Shown piece by piece: positions 20,301 through 29,287 of a stretch of 57,389 nt of DNA. The DNA is from Winslowiella iniecta (GTDB lineage Bacteria; Pseudomonadota; Gammaproteobacteria; Enterobacterales; Enterobacteriaceae). The notes under the pieces were generated by a model. That model did no database searches and was not told the origin of the DNA. It saw only the letters and a program-made list of their open reading frames with translations. Position 1 is the first letter of the stretch, and each line of letters opens with the position of its first letter. A program made the translations under genes and the position numbers. The stretch covers positions 28,657 to 86,045 of the forward strand of contig NZ_JRXE01000023.1 in NCBI RefSeq assembly GCF_001267535.1, given 5' to 3'.

Positions 20301-20330
20301 ATATTGAGTAATGTTTTCATTACTCAATAT
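20301..20330 (+). terminator. Intercistronic hairpin after the major pilin gene (attenuator or mRNA stabiliser)
   Basis: A perfect 13-bp inverted repeat, ATATTGAGTAATG (20301-20313) and CATTACTCAATAT (20318-20330), with loop TTTT. Only a short T-rich stretch follows, so it probably reduces rather than stops transcription, or shields the pilin mRNA from 3' decay. Confidence 0.7.
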
Positions 20331-20374
20331 TATTTGCCTGGAGATATTTGGCCAGAAATTGATGGATATTAGCG

Positions 20375-22864
20375 ATGGCATCCTTGAGTTCGAGAAAGAA
20401 AATACTTGCGGTCTGTGTGGCATTACCGTTTTGTAGAAGCGATCCGGCGGAAGCTAATGTTGATTTTAATACGGCGGTATTAGATATCAATGATCGTAAC
20501 GCAATCGATTTAAGCCATTTCTCAAATGATGGGTATGTGCTGCCTGGCGAGTATTTGCTGGACGTAAAAATTAATAAGGCAACGATCAATCAGCAAATGA
20601 TCAGCTATCTTGCCGATCCGCTCTCAGGTAATCCCTCGCGTCTGTGCTTGCCGCCGGATTTGATCAATCGGATGGCGTTGAAAAAAGAAGCCAGCGAAAA
20701 AGTCACGCTATGGAATAATAAAAAGTGTGCCGATATCAGTCGTATTGAGGGAGCGCAAGTCTCCAACAAGATTGGTCAGGGCGCACTACAGATTAATATT
20801 CCGCAAGCATCGATGAAATATTCTGACCCTGACTGGGTTCCCCCTGAGCAATGGGATCACGGCATTCCCGGTCTGCTGGCCGATTACAGCGTCAGTGGGC
20901 AAATTGGCAAACGCTATGGGCGAGGTGAATCCCATAGTTCTTACAACAGTTTCAGCAGCTACGGCACATTGGGTGCCAATGCTGGCAGCTGGCGACTGCG
21001 TGCGGATTATCAGGCTTATACGGCTCGCAACAGGTTGCAGAATAAAAGCGAATTTGCCTGGAATCAGATCTATGCGTTTCGCACTTTGCCCGAGCAAGCT
21101 GCCCGCCTGGCGGCCGGTGAACTCTATCTGGATTCCAGTGTGTTCAGTAGTTTCCGCTATACCGGAGTGAATTTGCGCAGTGATGAACGTATGCTGCCGC
21201 CAAACTTGCAAGGCTATGCGCCTGAAGTCCGGGGGGTTGCTGCCAGTAACGCGAAAGTGACCATTTTGCAGGAAGGTCGGGTGCTGTATGAAACCACGGT
21301 ATCTGCAGGCCCGTTTGTTATTCAGGATCTCAGCAGCTCTGTACGTGGACGGCTGGATGTCAGGGTTGAAGAAGAGAATGGTAAAGTCAGCACTTTCCAG
21401 GTCAATACTGCCTCGCTGCCTTATCTGACCCGCCCTGGCCATGTACGCTATAACACCGCCGTTGGTTTGCTCTCAAACCGGGACCACCGTATTCCTGGGC
21501 CGGGAATGGCGATGGGCGATTTTTCCTGGGGAATGACGAATTCATGGTCGCTGTATGGCGGTTCGTTACTGGCCGGTAATTACAATGCTCTTAACGCCGG
21601 TATCGGGGTGGATTTGTACGCCTTAGGCGCCATGTCGCTGGATGCAACCGAATCCTGGGTCAGGTTGCCAGGTCGTAGCAGTGAGATGGGAACCTCATTA
21701 AAAATTAACTACGCTAAGCGTTTTGACGCCTGGAACAGTCAGATTAGTTTCGCTGGCTATCGTTTCTCCCAACGAAAATATATGGATATGTCGCAATATT
21801 TGGCCGCGCGTTTTCAAAATAATGAGGATTATTCACGGCGGGAAAAACAGAGTTATACGGTAACAGCAAATAAGACTTTTTGGGCAGATGATCCAGGTAA
21901 AGCATTGACAACTTATCTTAGCTATAGCCATCAGCAGTACTGGAACAGTACTGTCAGAGAGCGTCTGGATTTATCACTGAGTAAATTGATTGATGTTGGC
22001 AATATAAAGAATGTTTCAGTATCCATGTCCGCCTATAAATCGAAACAGCATAACGCCGATGAATATGGCGGCGCATTAACTATTTCCGTACCGTTGCAAG
22101 GGCGTCGCCGTGCCGGATATAACCTGAATATTGCTAATCGTGATACGACACAAACGGCATCCTGGAGCGACTATTCCGATCCTGATAATAGCTGGCAAGT
22201 TACTGCCGGTGTCAATCAGCGAGGAAAGGCCGTCGGTGGAGGGTCTTATACCCACGAGTCTCCTTACAGCACGTTAAATGTTAACTCTTCTTACCAGCAA
22301 GATAGCTATACCTCGTTGAGTGGAACGCTGCGTAGTGGTATGACGGCAACGGAACATGGCGCAGCCATTCATCGTAATTCAATGAACGGTGCCAGCCGTA
22401 TCATGGTAAGTACCGGAGATATCAGTGGCGTACCGATAAATAATGGCCGGGCAAAGACCAATCATTTCGGCGTGGCCGTGGTGAGTAATGTGAATAGTTA
22501 TTATGACACCACCACCCGTATTGATGTGAATAAACTGGATGATGATGTTGAGGCGATGCGCGCGGTGGTGCAGGGAACACTGACAGAGGGCGCGATCGGA
22601 TACCGTAACTTTGATGTGGTCAGAGGGGAAAAAATGTTTGCTGTATTACGCACCGTAGACGGCGTAGCTCCCCCATTTGGCGCAATAGTGATGAGTAAGC
22701 AGGGGCGGGAAATATCGGTAGTCAATGATGATGGCAGTGTTTATTTGAGTGGCGTGAAGCAGGAAGAAACCCTGGATGTTGCATGGGGTGGCAGCAAAAA
22801 ATGCCAAATTCGCGTACCTGCTAATTATAAAAGTTTATCGCAGCTTCTGTTGCCGTGTGAATAA
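20375..22864 (+). CDS. Fimbrial outer-membrane usher
   Basis: The usher is the outer-membrane assembly pore that receives chaperone-subunit complexes and secretes the fibre. The 829-residue protein has the family layout: signal peptide (to about AEA, residue 27), the periplasmic N-terminal domain VDFNTAVLDINDRNAIDLSHF with its Cys pair (RLCLPP, KKCADI), and a 24-strand barrel region with the plug domain (about 260-340, with YAPEVRGVAASNAKVTILQEGRVLYETTV). The C-terminal domains end with a Cys pair (KKCQIRV, LLLPCE). The length is typical. The usher follows the pilin and precedes the chaperone, the pap-like order rather than the fim order. Confidence 0.93.
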   Translation: MASLSSRKKILAVCVALPFCRSDPAEANVDFNTAVLDINDRNAIDLSHFSNDGYVLPGEYLLDVKINKATINQQMISYLADPLSGNPSRLCLPPDLINRMALKKEASEKVTLWNNKKCADISRIEGAQVSNKIGQGALQINIPQASMKYSDPDWVPPEQWDHGIPGLLADYSVSGQIGKRYGRGESHSSYNSFSSYGTLGANAGSWRLRADYQAYTARNRLQNKSEFAWNQIYAFRTLPEQAARLAAGELYLDSSVFSSFRYTGVNLRSDERMLPPNLQGYAPEVRGVAASNAKVTILQEGRVLYETTVSAGPFVIQDLSSSVRGRLDVRVEEENGKVSTFQVNTASLPYLTRPGHVRYNTAVGLLSNRDHRIPGPGMAMGDFSWGMTNSWSLYGGSLLAGNYNALNAGIGVDLYALGAMSLDATESWVRLPGRSSEMGTSLKINYAKRFDAWNSQISFAGYRFSQRKYMDMSQYLAARFQNNEDYSRREKQSYTVTANKTFWADDPGKALTTYLSYSHQQYWNSTVRERLDLSLSKLIDVGNIKNVSVSMSAYKSKQHNADEYGGALTISVPLQGRRRAGYNLNIANRDTTQTASWSDYSDPDNSWQVTAGVNQRGKAVGGGSYTHESPYSTLNVNSSYQQDSYTSLSGTLRSGMTATEHGAAIHRNSMNGASRIMVSTGDISGVPINNGRAKTNHFGVAVVSNVNSYYDTTTRIDVNKLDDDVEAMRAVVQGTLTEGAIGYRNFDVVRGEKMFAVLRTVDGVAPPFGAIVMSKQGREISVVNDDGSVYLSGVKQEETLDVAWGGSKKCQIRVPANYKSLSQLLLPCE

Positions 22865-22884
22865 TTTTCAATGGATGACTAATC

Positions 22885-23619
22885 ATGCATGCTTTATTTA
22901 AATTAACCATAATGCTTTTTGCTATTTTTAGTGCGGGCATGGCTCAGGCAGCGCTCACGCTTGATCGGACGCGAGCGATTTTTGATGCTGAGGAAAAATC
23001 GATCAGTATGAATATCAGTAATGATAATAAAAAACTGCCATTTTTAGCTCAGTCATGGATTGAAGACAGTAACCATAAGAAAGTCACTTCTCCACTGGTG
23101 GTGTTACCGCCATTGCAACGTATCAATATGGGTGAGCGCAGTCTGGTACGTATTGCGCAGTCTGCTGGCGTCAGTGCGCTACCCGAGGATCGCGAAAGTT
23201 TATTCTATTTTAATTTACGCGAAATTCCGCCGCGACCTGAACAGGCTAATGTCATGCAAATCGCAATGCAGACGCAGATAAAATTGTTCTGGCGGCCAGC
23301 AGCAATACGCGCAGAAAGGGGGGCTGTCTGGCAGGATAAGATTATCTTTAAAAAGACCGATCAGGGATTCAGTATTGAAAATCCAACGCCGTACTATGTG
23401 ACGCTTAGCAATATGAGCAATAAGTTTAAAAAAGATAGCGGTGTTGAGATTAAGGGGTTCAATCCAGTAATGATTGCGCCGAAATCCAGTGAGAACCTTA
23501 CCCTCCCGACCACCGGCCTGAACAGTTTTGTGGTGAGTTATATTAATGATTATGGTGGACATCCTGAGGTTAAATTTGTTTGTGACAGCAGCCAAATTTG
23601 TCGTGCCGATAGCAAATAA
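22885..23619 (+). CDS. Periplasmic fimbrial chaperone (PapD family)
   Basis: The chaperone caps and folds pilin subunits by donor-strand complementation in the periplasm and hands them to the usher. The 244-residue product has a signal peptide ending AQA (residue 22). The two subunit-anchoring basic residues of the family are seen: Arg30 (mature Arg8, LTLDRTRAIF) and Lys133 (QIKLFWRP). The alternating hydrophobic G1 strand motif lies in between, and LFYFNLREIPP is the typical family block. A second, C-terminal Ig-like domain carries a Cys pair (KFVCDSSQICR). It sits 20 bases after the usher gene. Confidence 0.93.
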   Translation: MHALFKLTIMLFAIFSAGMAQAALTLDRTRAIFDAEEKSISMNISNDNKKLPFLAQSWIEDSNHKKVTSPLVVLPPLQRINMGERSLVRIAQSAGVSALPEDRESLFYFNLREIPPRPEQANVMQIAMQTQIKLFWRPAAIRAERGAVWQDKIIFKKTDQGFSIENPTPYYVTLSNMSNKFKKDSGVEIKGFNPVMIAPKSSENLTLPTTGLNSFVVSYINDYGGHPEVKFVCDSSQICRADSK

Positions 23620-23642
23620 TAACTAACCCAGGAGGTAATATC

Positions 23643-24281
23643 ATGCGCGTTAAATTTACTATGACAAATAGTATCCGGAAAGGGTTACCCCTATTACTTG
23701 GTTTGCTGCCTGTTGCCGTGCAGGCATCGTACCAGCCAAAAGAGGTTGCTCAGCCACGTAATGAATTTTCTCAGACGGGAAAAGTGCATTTTGTCGGTGG
23801 GTTGCTCAGTACGCCTTGTTCGTTATCTGTCGAGTCGCAGGAGCAATGGATAGAGCTGGGTAATACCGCTGCCAGCCAGTTTCGTCATCAAGGGGATCGC
23901 GGCCCGGAGGTCAGGTTCAGCCTGAATTTTAAAGATTGTCTGATGGGCGCGAGTGGCTGGCAGCAAGGTGCAGAATCGCTGAAATATCCGGCAAATTCTT
24001 TGGCTTATACCACCGGTGAGCAATTGGTGGCTTTTTCTTTTGCCGGAGTGCCAAATGATGAAAACGTTGAACTGCTGAAACTTAATGGTGCTCTGGGAAT
24101 GGGGCTGCGCCTGTGGGATGCAATGGCACGACCGGTTCCACTTAATCAGCGAATAAATTCGTTTTTTCTCCAGCCAGGTGATAATACGCTGACCTTTAGC
24201 GCCAGCCTCGAATCAACGCGGAAATATGTTCAGGCCGATTATATCGATGCGGTGGTGAACATTAATGTCTACTATTTTTGA
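23643..24281 (+). CDS. Minor fimbrial subunit
   Basis: A 212-residue exported pilin-like protein. After the signal peptide (to about QAS, residue 29) comes a long N-terminal stretch, then GKVHFVGGLLSTPCSL, with a second Cys in FKDCLMG and the pilin ending VNINVYYF. Larger than the major pilin, it resembles PapH- or PapK-type minor subunits in outline, i.e. an anchor, terminator or adaptor. Which one cannot be decided from sequence alone. The ribosome site is AGGAGG, 7 bases before ATG 23643. The stop codon lies 12 bases before the adhesin start. Confidence 0.82.
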   Translation: MRVKFTMTNSIRKGLPLLLGLLPVAVQASYQPKEVAQPRNEFSQTGKVHFVGGLLSTPCSLSVESQEQWIELGNTAASQFRHQGDRGPEVRFSLNFKDCLMGASGWQQGAESLKYPANSLAYTTGEQLVAFSFAGVPNDENVELLKLNGALGMGLRLWDAMARPVPLNQRINSFFLQPGDNTLTFSASLESTRKYVQADYIDAVVNINVYYF

Positions 24282-24292
24282 GGGCGGCAGCG

Positions 24293-25321
24293 GTGAAAGT
24301 AAAACAACTTAATAGCTGGTTGGTCACGGCGATGCTTTTCGGCACGCTATCGACTTCCGCAGTAGCATTTGAACAGGGAGAGGTACGGCTGGTAAATGGT
24401 ACTCAAACCAGAGATATTGAATTAACCGACAGCGATATCGTTGATAATAATCCGGGGGCGGAAGTCACTCGTTCCTGGAATGTTACCGCCAGATATAAGG
24501 GGCAGGTGTATTGCGATCAAGCGATAATTCCTGGGGCGAACTCTGTTTTCTTCCAGACGACATCAATCTTACCCCCTTCAGAAATTAACAGCGGATTTTT
24601 AAAACTCAATGAATATTTTGATGTAAAAGTCGAAGTGGTGGTGGCAGGGTATAATCAAAATTTTTATACCATACCTTTCACTGATGTCGATAATCTCCAG
24701 ACGGATTTTTTCTGTGAGCAATCGCCGCAGGAAATTCAGAGAGACTTTGAGTCAGCCTCAAAGGGAAAGGTGACTTTTAAATTAAGAAAAAGAATTACCA
24801 ATGGTGCGGTGATTGACGATCAGGAAACCTTCAACATGTTTGGCCGCATGGGGGGGGGTAATGGCCGTTATGGTAATGAACCGATGTTTAATGTGAGGAT
24901 TAAGACGGCAATTATTGGTGTGCCGGAAAAATGTATTTTTAATGGCGGAAACCCAATCCAGGTTGATTTTGGTGATATTGGCAGTGAGGGGCTGGATGGT
25001 AGCCGTTATATGCAGGATCTGGCGATCGACTTTGTCTGTAGCGGTGGCGACTTTGATAACGGTTCTAAAAATATCAAGCTGACGGTAAGGGCTGACGTCA
25101 GTGATTTCTCTGCCGACTACTTTAAAACCGATAAGCCGGACTTAGGCATCAAATTGACCAGCAGGGAAGGGATTGTCAGGCCAAATATCACTTACCTGGT
25201 GCAGAGTAATCAAAATAGTGGCCGTTGGCAGCTGAGCGCGGCACCGTTCGCAAAGCCGGGGGCAAGTATAAGCGAAGGGGAATTTAATGCCAGTGCAACC
25301 GTTATCGCCAGCTTTGATTAA
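24293..25321 (+). CDS. Fimbrial tip adhesin
   Basis: A 342-residue two-domain protein, about the length of PapG-type adhesins. The signal peptide ends SAVA before FEQGEVRL. The N-terminal about 190 residues do not look like a pilin and would be the receptor-binding domain; the C-terminal half starting CIFNGGNPIQVDFGDI is a pilin domain with its Cys pair (CIFNG, DFVCSG) and ends VIASFD. I choose GTG 24293, 8 bases after TGAGGG, beginning MKVKQLNSW. A TTG five codons earlier overlaps the previous stop. At the junction of the two domains the gene contains nine consecutive G's (24850-24858, codons about 186-189, MGGGN), a candidate slippage site. The receptor is unknown. Confidence 0.82.
   Translation: MKVKQLNSWLVTAMLFGTLSTSAVAFEQGEVRLVNGTQTRDIELTDSDIVDNNPGAEVTRSWNVTARYKGQVYCDQAIIPGANSVFFQTTSILPPSEINSGFLKLNEYFDVKVEVVVAGYNQNFYTIPFTDVDNLQTDFFCEQSPQEIQRDFESASKGKVTFKLRKRITNGAVIDDQETFNMFGRMGGGNGRYGNEPMFNVRIKTAIIGVPEKCIFNGGNPIQVDFGDIGSEGLDGSRYMQDLAIDFVCSGGDFDNGSKNIKLTVRADVSDFSADYFKTDKPDLGIKLTSREGIVRPNITYLVQSNQNSGRWQLSAAPFAKPGASISEGEFNASATVIASFD
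24850..24858 (+). repeat. G9 homopolymer inside the adhesin gene
   Basis: Nine consecutive G's, read in frame as the last base of ATG, then GGG GGG GG(T). One of the two longest G runs noticed in the window (the other is G8 in tssL). A one-base change would shift the frame just before the pilin domain and remove it. Confidence 0.9.
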
Positions 25322-25333
25322 GGAGCCAGAGCA

Positions 25334-25855
25334 ATGCAGAGCAGAATTTTCAGCCTGACGGCGCTGGTCATGCTGTATGCCGCCGGTGTGCAGGCAGAGA
25401 TTATTATGGACGGTGGGGAGATCAATTTCACGGGTAGAGTGGTATCTCAGCCTTGTGTCGTCGCCCCTGACTCAGCAGATATTGATGTCGATATGGGCCG
25501 CATCAGCAAGCAGGATTTACTGCAAAATGGCAAAAGCCAGACGAAGAATTTCAGTATACGGCTGACTAACTGCAACACCTCTACCGTTCAGTCGGTACGG
25601 GTGACCTTTAGCGGCAATGAGGACAGTAAGTTACCCGGTCGGCTGGATATTACTGGTGACGCAGACGGTGCCGCTATCAGATTATTGAACCAGGACGGTA
25701 GCGCTATCATTATCAATAATCCGGCGCAAGGTATTCCCCTGAACGACGGTGAAAACACCCTGAATTTTGGCGCTTATCTGGAAGCCCAACCCGCGACAGA
25801 GCTGGTGACGGGTAACTACGCTGCCAGCGCGAACTTTATCTTAAGCTATCAGTAA
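25334..25855 (+). CDS. Minor fimbrial subunit
   Basis: Last gene of the fimbrial operon; 173 residues with signal peptide ending VQA, then GGEINFTGRVVSQPCVV, Cys in LTNCNTS, and the typical end ANFILSYQ with penultimate Tyr-type pattern. Close in plan to the major pilin but with different loops, so it is a minor tip or shaft subunit. The ribosome site AAGGAG lies 10 bases before ATG 25334, 12 bases after the adhesin stop. No clear terminator follows; the next 195 bases lead into the T6SS. Confidence 0.86.
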   Translation: MQSRIFSLTALVMLYAAGVQAEIIMDGGEINFTGRVVSQPCVVAPDSADIDVDMGRISKQDLLQNGKSQTKNFSIRLTNCNTSTVQSVRVTFSGNEDSKLPGRLDITGDADGAAIRLLNQDGSAIIINNPAQGIPLNDGENTLNFGAYLEAQPATELVTGNYAASANFILSYQ

Positions 25856-26050
25856 ATTACTCAATGTAGCATTTTCGGATTGCGCTGATGTTTTTCCTGA
25901 TTAAATTTCTTTGGGTTAAAGTATAGTTAGCCAGTGTTCAATGGATGGAGGACGTGACAGCAGTGATAATAGTACTGTCGATTAGCGATGTCATGAATAT
26001 ATCAGTCTGAAGACAATATGAAATAAAACTTATCACCAGGGTTAATGATA

Positions 26051-27022
26051 ATGAATGAAATCGTCTTTAGTGAACTTGAGGGTGTCGAGTTTGACCCTCT
26101 GTATAATGAGATATTATTTATTCTCGCTGAACATGATAACTCAATCGACCCGCTGAATAATCAGCAGGCAGGTGAGCAAATCAACTGGCTCGATATCAGA
26201 GAAAAAAGCGAACGCTTATTAATGGTCTGTCATGACCTGCGCGTTATTATCTGGTTTATGCGCGCCGGGTTTCACACTCTGGGGGTGGCAGCACTCTGGC
26301 AGGGTATTAAGTTAATTGATGACCTGCTGGCCGCTAAAGAGACGGTATATCCTCTTCTGGTGGATGAACCTGTTGGAAGCGGACATGCTGCGGCATTAGG
26401 TTGGTTATCCACCCCGTCCTGTTTGTCTGAATTAAAAAAGGCCAGACTGGCCTCCGAGATTGGCTTAACGTTTGAAGCGGTTTATGAAAATGCGCTGCAA
26501 AGCGCTGAGTCGACGGTCACATTCGCCGAGCTTATTGTGATGCTGGATAGCGCGGACAGTGGTTATCAGGCACAGAACACACCGGTATTGTCGCAGCAGC
26601 TGGCGTTTGTTGGTGAGGCGCTGGAGCGAATTGAGCAGTACGCTAATCAGAACAGTGATGGCTATTTACTGGAGTGCAGAAATCTTCGTGCAGTAATCGG
26701 CAAACTGGCGGCGCAGTTATCCGGACTAAATAGTGATGCTGAAACACCGTTTTCTGATGAAATGTCCGGCGAGGACTTGCTCGCAGACCCTGCGCAAGCC
26801 ACTTCTGCTAACGTCCGCATGGATGGAAAAATCAGAACGCGGCAGGAAGCTATTTTGATGCTGGACAGAATTATTGATTATTTTAAAACTTACGAGCCGA
26901 GTCATCCGGCACCCATCTTTATTAAGCGCTCGCAGAAAATGATCGGTATGGAATTTGAAAATATTGTTGAAGAATTAATGCCAGATGCCATGAGCTCACT
27001 TAAACAGTTTATTGGCAAATAA
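26051..27022 (+). CDS. tssA: Type VI secretion protein TssA
   Basis: TssA primes and caps the assembling T6SS sheath-tube at the baseplate. The 323-residue protein has the N-terminal ImpA_N region (DPLYNEILFILAEHDNSIDPLNN; LLMVCHDLRVIIWFMRAG) and the short-TssA C-terminus HPAPIFIKRSQKMIGMEFEN followed by IVEELMPDAM. I use ATG 26051, 9 bases after AGGG; ATG 26045 is too close to it. It opens the T6SS cluster. The 195-base spacer before it has a candidate -10 (TATAGT, 25922-25927) without a good -35. Confidence 0.9.
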   Translation: MNEIVFSELEGVEFDPLYNEILFILAEHDNSIDPLNNQQAGEQINWLDIREKSERLLMVCHDLRVIIWFMRAGFHTLGVAALWQGIKLIDDLLAAKETVYPLLVDEPVGSGHAAALGWLSTPSCLSELKKARLASEIGLTFEAVYENALQSAESTVTFAELIVMLDSADSGYQAQNTPVLSQQLAFVGEALERIEQYANQNSDGYLLECRNLRAVIGKLAAQLSGLNSDAETPFSDEMSGEDLLADPAQATSANVRMDGKIRTRQEAILMLDRIIDYFKTYEPSHPAPIFIKRSQKMIGMEFENIVEELMPDAMSSLKQFIGK

Positions 27023-27049
27023 GGGTATCAGGCTATCAGGGAGTGGATA

Positions 27050-27610
27050 ATGGCAAGAGATACAAGTTCGCAAAAGTTTATTGGTAGAAATAATGCTCCT
27101 CGCGTGCAGATTGAATACGATGTGGAAATTTATGGTTCGCAGAAAAAGGTCGAGCTACCGTTTGTTACTGGCGTGATGGCTGATTTATCCGGCCACCGGT
27201 CAGAGCCTTTGGCACCGATTGCTGACCGAAAATTTTTAACTTTCGATCAGGATAACTTTGATTCGCGCATGCGCGCCATTAAGCCTCGGCTGGCGTTAAA
27301 TGTGAATAGCACTCTCGATGATGATAACGATAACTTGTTGAATGTAGAGCTTGAATTTGAATCAATGGATGATTTCTCCCCTGGTGCGATTGCGAAAAAC
27401 GTTCCCGAACTGACGCGCTTACTGGAAACCCGTACTCGTTTAGCTGAGCTGATTACCTATATGGATGGCAAGGCGAGTGCTGAAGAGGTGATTAAAAACT
27501 TGCTCGAAGATCCGGATTTTTTACATCGCGTTGCGCAGCAAAATAAAAACCCAGTTAACGACGCTACTAATAACGTGCGATCTGAAGGGAAACCGGAGGA
27601 ACAAGCATGA
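27050..27610 (+). CDS. tssB: T6SS contractile sheath small subunit TssB (VipA)
   Basis: TssB and TssC polymerise into the contractile sheath that drives the Hcp tube. The 186-residue protein shows the family blocks APRVQIEYDVEIYG, ELPFVTGVMADLSGH, FLTFDQDNFDSRM and the conserved segment FESMDDFSPGAIAKNVPEL. The end (residues 160-186) is a polar tail. Its stop overlaps the tssC start (ATGA), so the two sheath proteins are translationally coupled, which suits their 1:1 assembly. Confidence 0.97.
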   Translation: MARDTSSQKFIGRNNAPRVQIEYDVEIYGSQKKVELPFVTGVMADLSGHRSEPLAPIADRKFLTFDQDNFDSRMRAIKPRLALNVNSTLDDDNDNLLNVELEFESMDDFSPGAIAKNVPELTRLLETRTRLAELITYMDGKASAEEVIKNLLEDPDFLHRVAQQNKNPVNDATNNVRSEGKPEEQA

Positions 27611-29127
27611 TGGAAAATATGTACGCCCCGGCGAATAAAACTGCCGTTGAGCTGGACGCTGAACATGATGAGAATGAACTGGATCAGATCTTAAAGCGTT
27701 CTTTCCGTCCCCGTACCGATGAAGCCAGTGATGCAGTACGCCGTGCCGTAGGCACGCTGATGGATTATGCCAGCAGTAATAAGATGACGGTTAGCCGTGA
27801 TGTGGTGCTTACCGTTGAGACTCTGATCGCGGAAATTGATGACAAGATTAGTCGTCAGGTGAATGAGATCCTGCATCACGCTGAATTTCAGAAGCTGGAA
27901 TCATCCTGGCGTGGGCTGGATTATCTGGTCACCAATACTGAATCGAATGAGCATCTTAAAATTCGCGTCCTGAATATCAGCAAAGATGAACTGGCACGTA
28001 ATTTGCGGCGCTACCGTGGTGCGGCATGGGATCAAAGTCCGATATTCAAACAGATTTATGAGTATGAATATGGCCAGTTTGGTGGCGAACCTTTTGGCTG
28101 CCTGATCGGTGATTTTGAGTTTGATCACAGTCAACAGAGTGTCTCCTTACTTACCGAAATGGCGAAAATTGCTGCGGCGTCACACTGTCCGTTTGTCTCA
28201 TCCGCTTCGCCGTCATTAATGCAGATGAGTAACTGGAACGAACTGGCGAATCCACGCGATATCGGCAAAATTTTCTCCACACCGGAATATGCCGCCTGGC
28301 GCAGTCTGCGTGCCAGCAATGATTCACGTTATCTGGTACTGACCATGCCGCGGTTTTTATCACGTCTGCCTTATGGTGCGATGACTAATCCCGTGGAAGA
28401 GTTTGCTTTTGAAGAGACGGTGCGACCGGAAATGGTGGATGACTTCGCCTGGGCAAACTCCGCTTATGCCATGGGCGTTAATATTAACCGGGCTTTCCAT
28501 CAATATGGCTGGTGCTCGCGTATTCGCGGTATTGAGTCCGGCGGTGGCGTCGAAGAACTGCCGGCTTATGCATTCCCTTCGGATGAAGGCAGCTATGAGC
28601 TGATTTGCCCAACCGAAGTGGCTATTTCGGATCGCCGTGAGCATGAGCTTTCAGAAGCCGGTTTCTTGCCGCTGGTCTACCGCAAGAATACCGATTTTGC
28701 TGCCTTTATTGGCTCCGGCACTTTGCATCAGGCGGCAACCTATGAGGATGCTGATGCCAGCGCTAACGCCAAATTATCGGCGCGTCTGCCTTATATTTTT
28801 GCCACCTGTCGCTTCGCTCATTATCTGAAATGTATTGTGCGCGACAAAATCGGTTCTTTTCGTTCACGTGCGGATATGCAGAGCTGGCTTAATGACTGGT
28901 TAATGAATTACGTTGATGGGGACCCGTCAATTTCTACTGAAGCCACCAAGGCAATGCGCCCGCTTTCTGCCGCAGAAGTGAATGTTGAGGAGGTGCCAGA
29001 GGATCCCGGTTATTACCGCGCACATTTTTATCTGCGCCCGCACTATCAGTTAGAAGGCATGACGGTTTCATTACGCCTGGTCTCGAAATTACCTTCAGCC
29101 AGAACGGATGCCCGAATCTACAATTAA
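27607..29127 (+). CDS. tssC: T6SS contractile sheath large subunit TssC (VipB)
   Basis: Large sheath subunit, 506 residues, with family blocks LESSWRGLDYLVTNTESNE, FGCLIGDFEFDH, PRDIGKIFSTPEYAAWRSLR, LTMPRFLSRLPYG and the well-conserved RFAHYLKCIVRDKIGSF; the C-terminus has FYLRPHYQLEGMTVSLRLVSK. It starts in a 4-base overlap with tssB. A 160-base AT-rich gap separates it from hcp; I see no convincing promoter or terminator hairpin there, although hcp may have an additional start of transcription in it. Confidence 0.97.
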   Translation: MMENMYAPANKTAVELDAEHDENELDQILKRSFRPRTDEASDAVRRAVGTLMDYASSNKMTVSRDVVLTVETLIAEIDDKISRQVNEILHHAEFQKLESSWRGLDYLVTNTESNEHLKIRVLNISKDELARNLRRYRGAAWDQSPIFKQIYEYEYGQFGGEPFGCLIGDFEFDHSQQSVSLLTEMAKIAAASHCPFVSSASPSLMQMSNWNELANPRDIGKIFSTPEYAAWRSLRASNDSRYLVLTMPRFLSRLPYGAMTNPVEEFAFEETVRPEMVDDFAWANSAYAMGVNINRAFHQYGWCSRIRGIESGGGVEELPAYAFPSDEGSYELICPTEVAISDRREHELSEAGFLPLVYRKNTDFAAFIGSGTLHQAATYEDADASANAKLSARLPYIFATCRFAHYLKCIVRDKIGSFRSRADMQSWLNDWLMNYVDGDPSISTEATKAMRPLSAAEVNVEEVPEDPGYYRAHFYLRPHYQLEGMTVSLRLVSKLPSARTDARIYN

Positions 29128-29287
29128 TTTAAACTGGCTAGTCATTTTTCCTGTGTCACGGTAATACCACTGCAAGTGTGATGTGTTTTATATTAATTAA
29201 TCGATATTTTTCAGGTTGTACTTTTTTATTTGAGTGTGCGTTTTAATCATCAGTTAAATTAGTTGTTAATATCTTAAGGAGAAGTAG

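Noticed and set aside
29128-29287. Sigma-54 promoter upstream of hcp
   Set aside because: A GG element is present (TGGC near 29133) but no GC element at the required distance.
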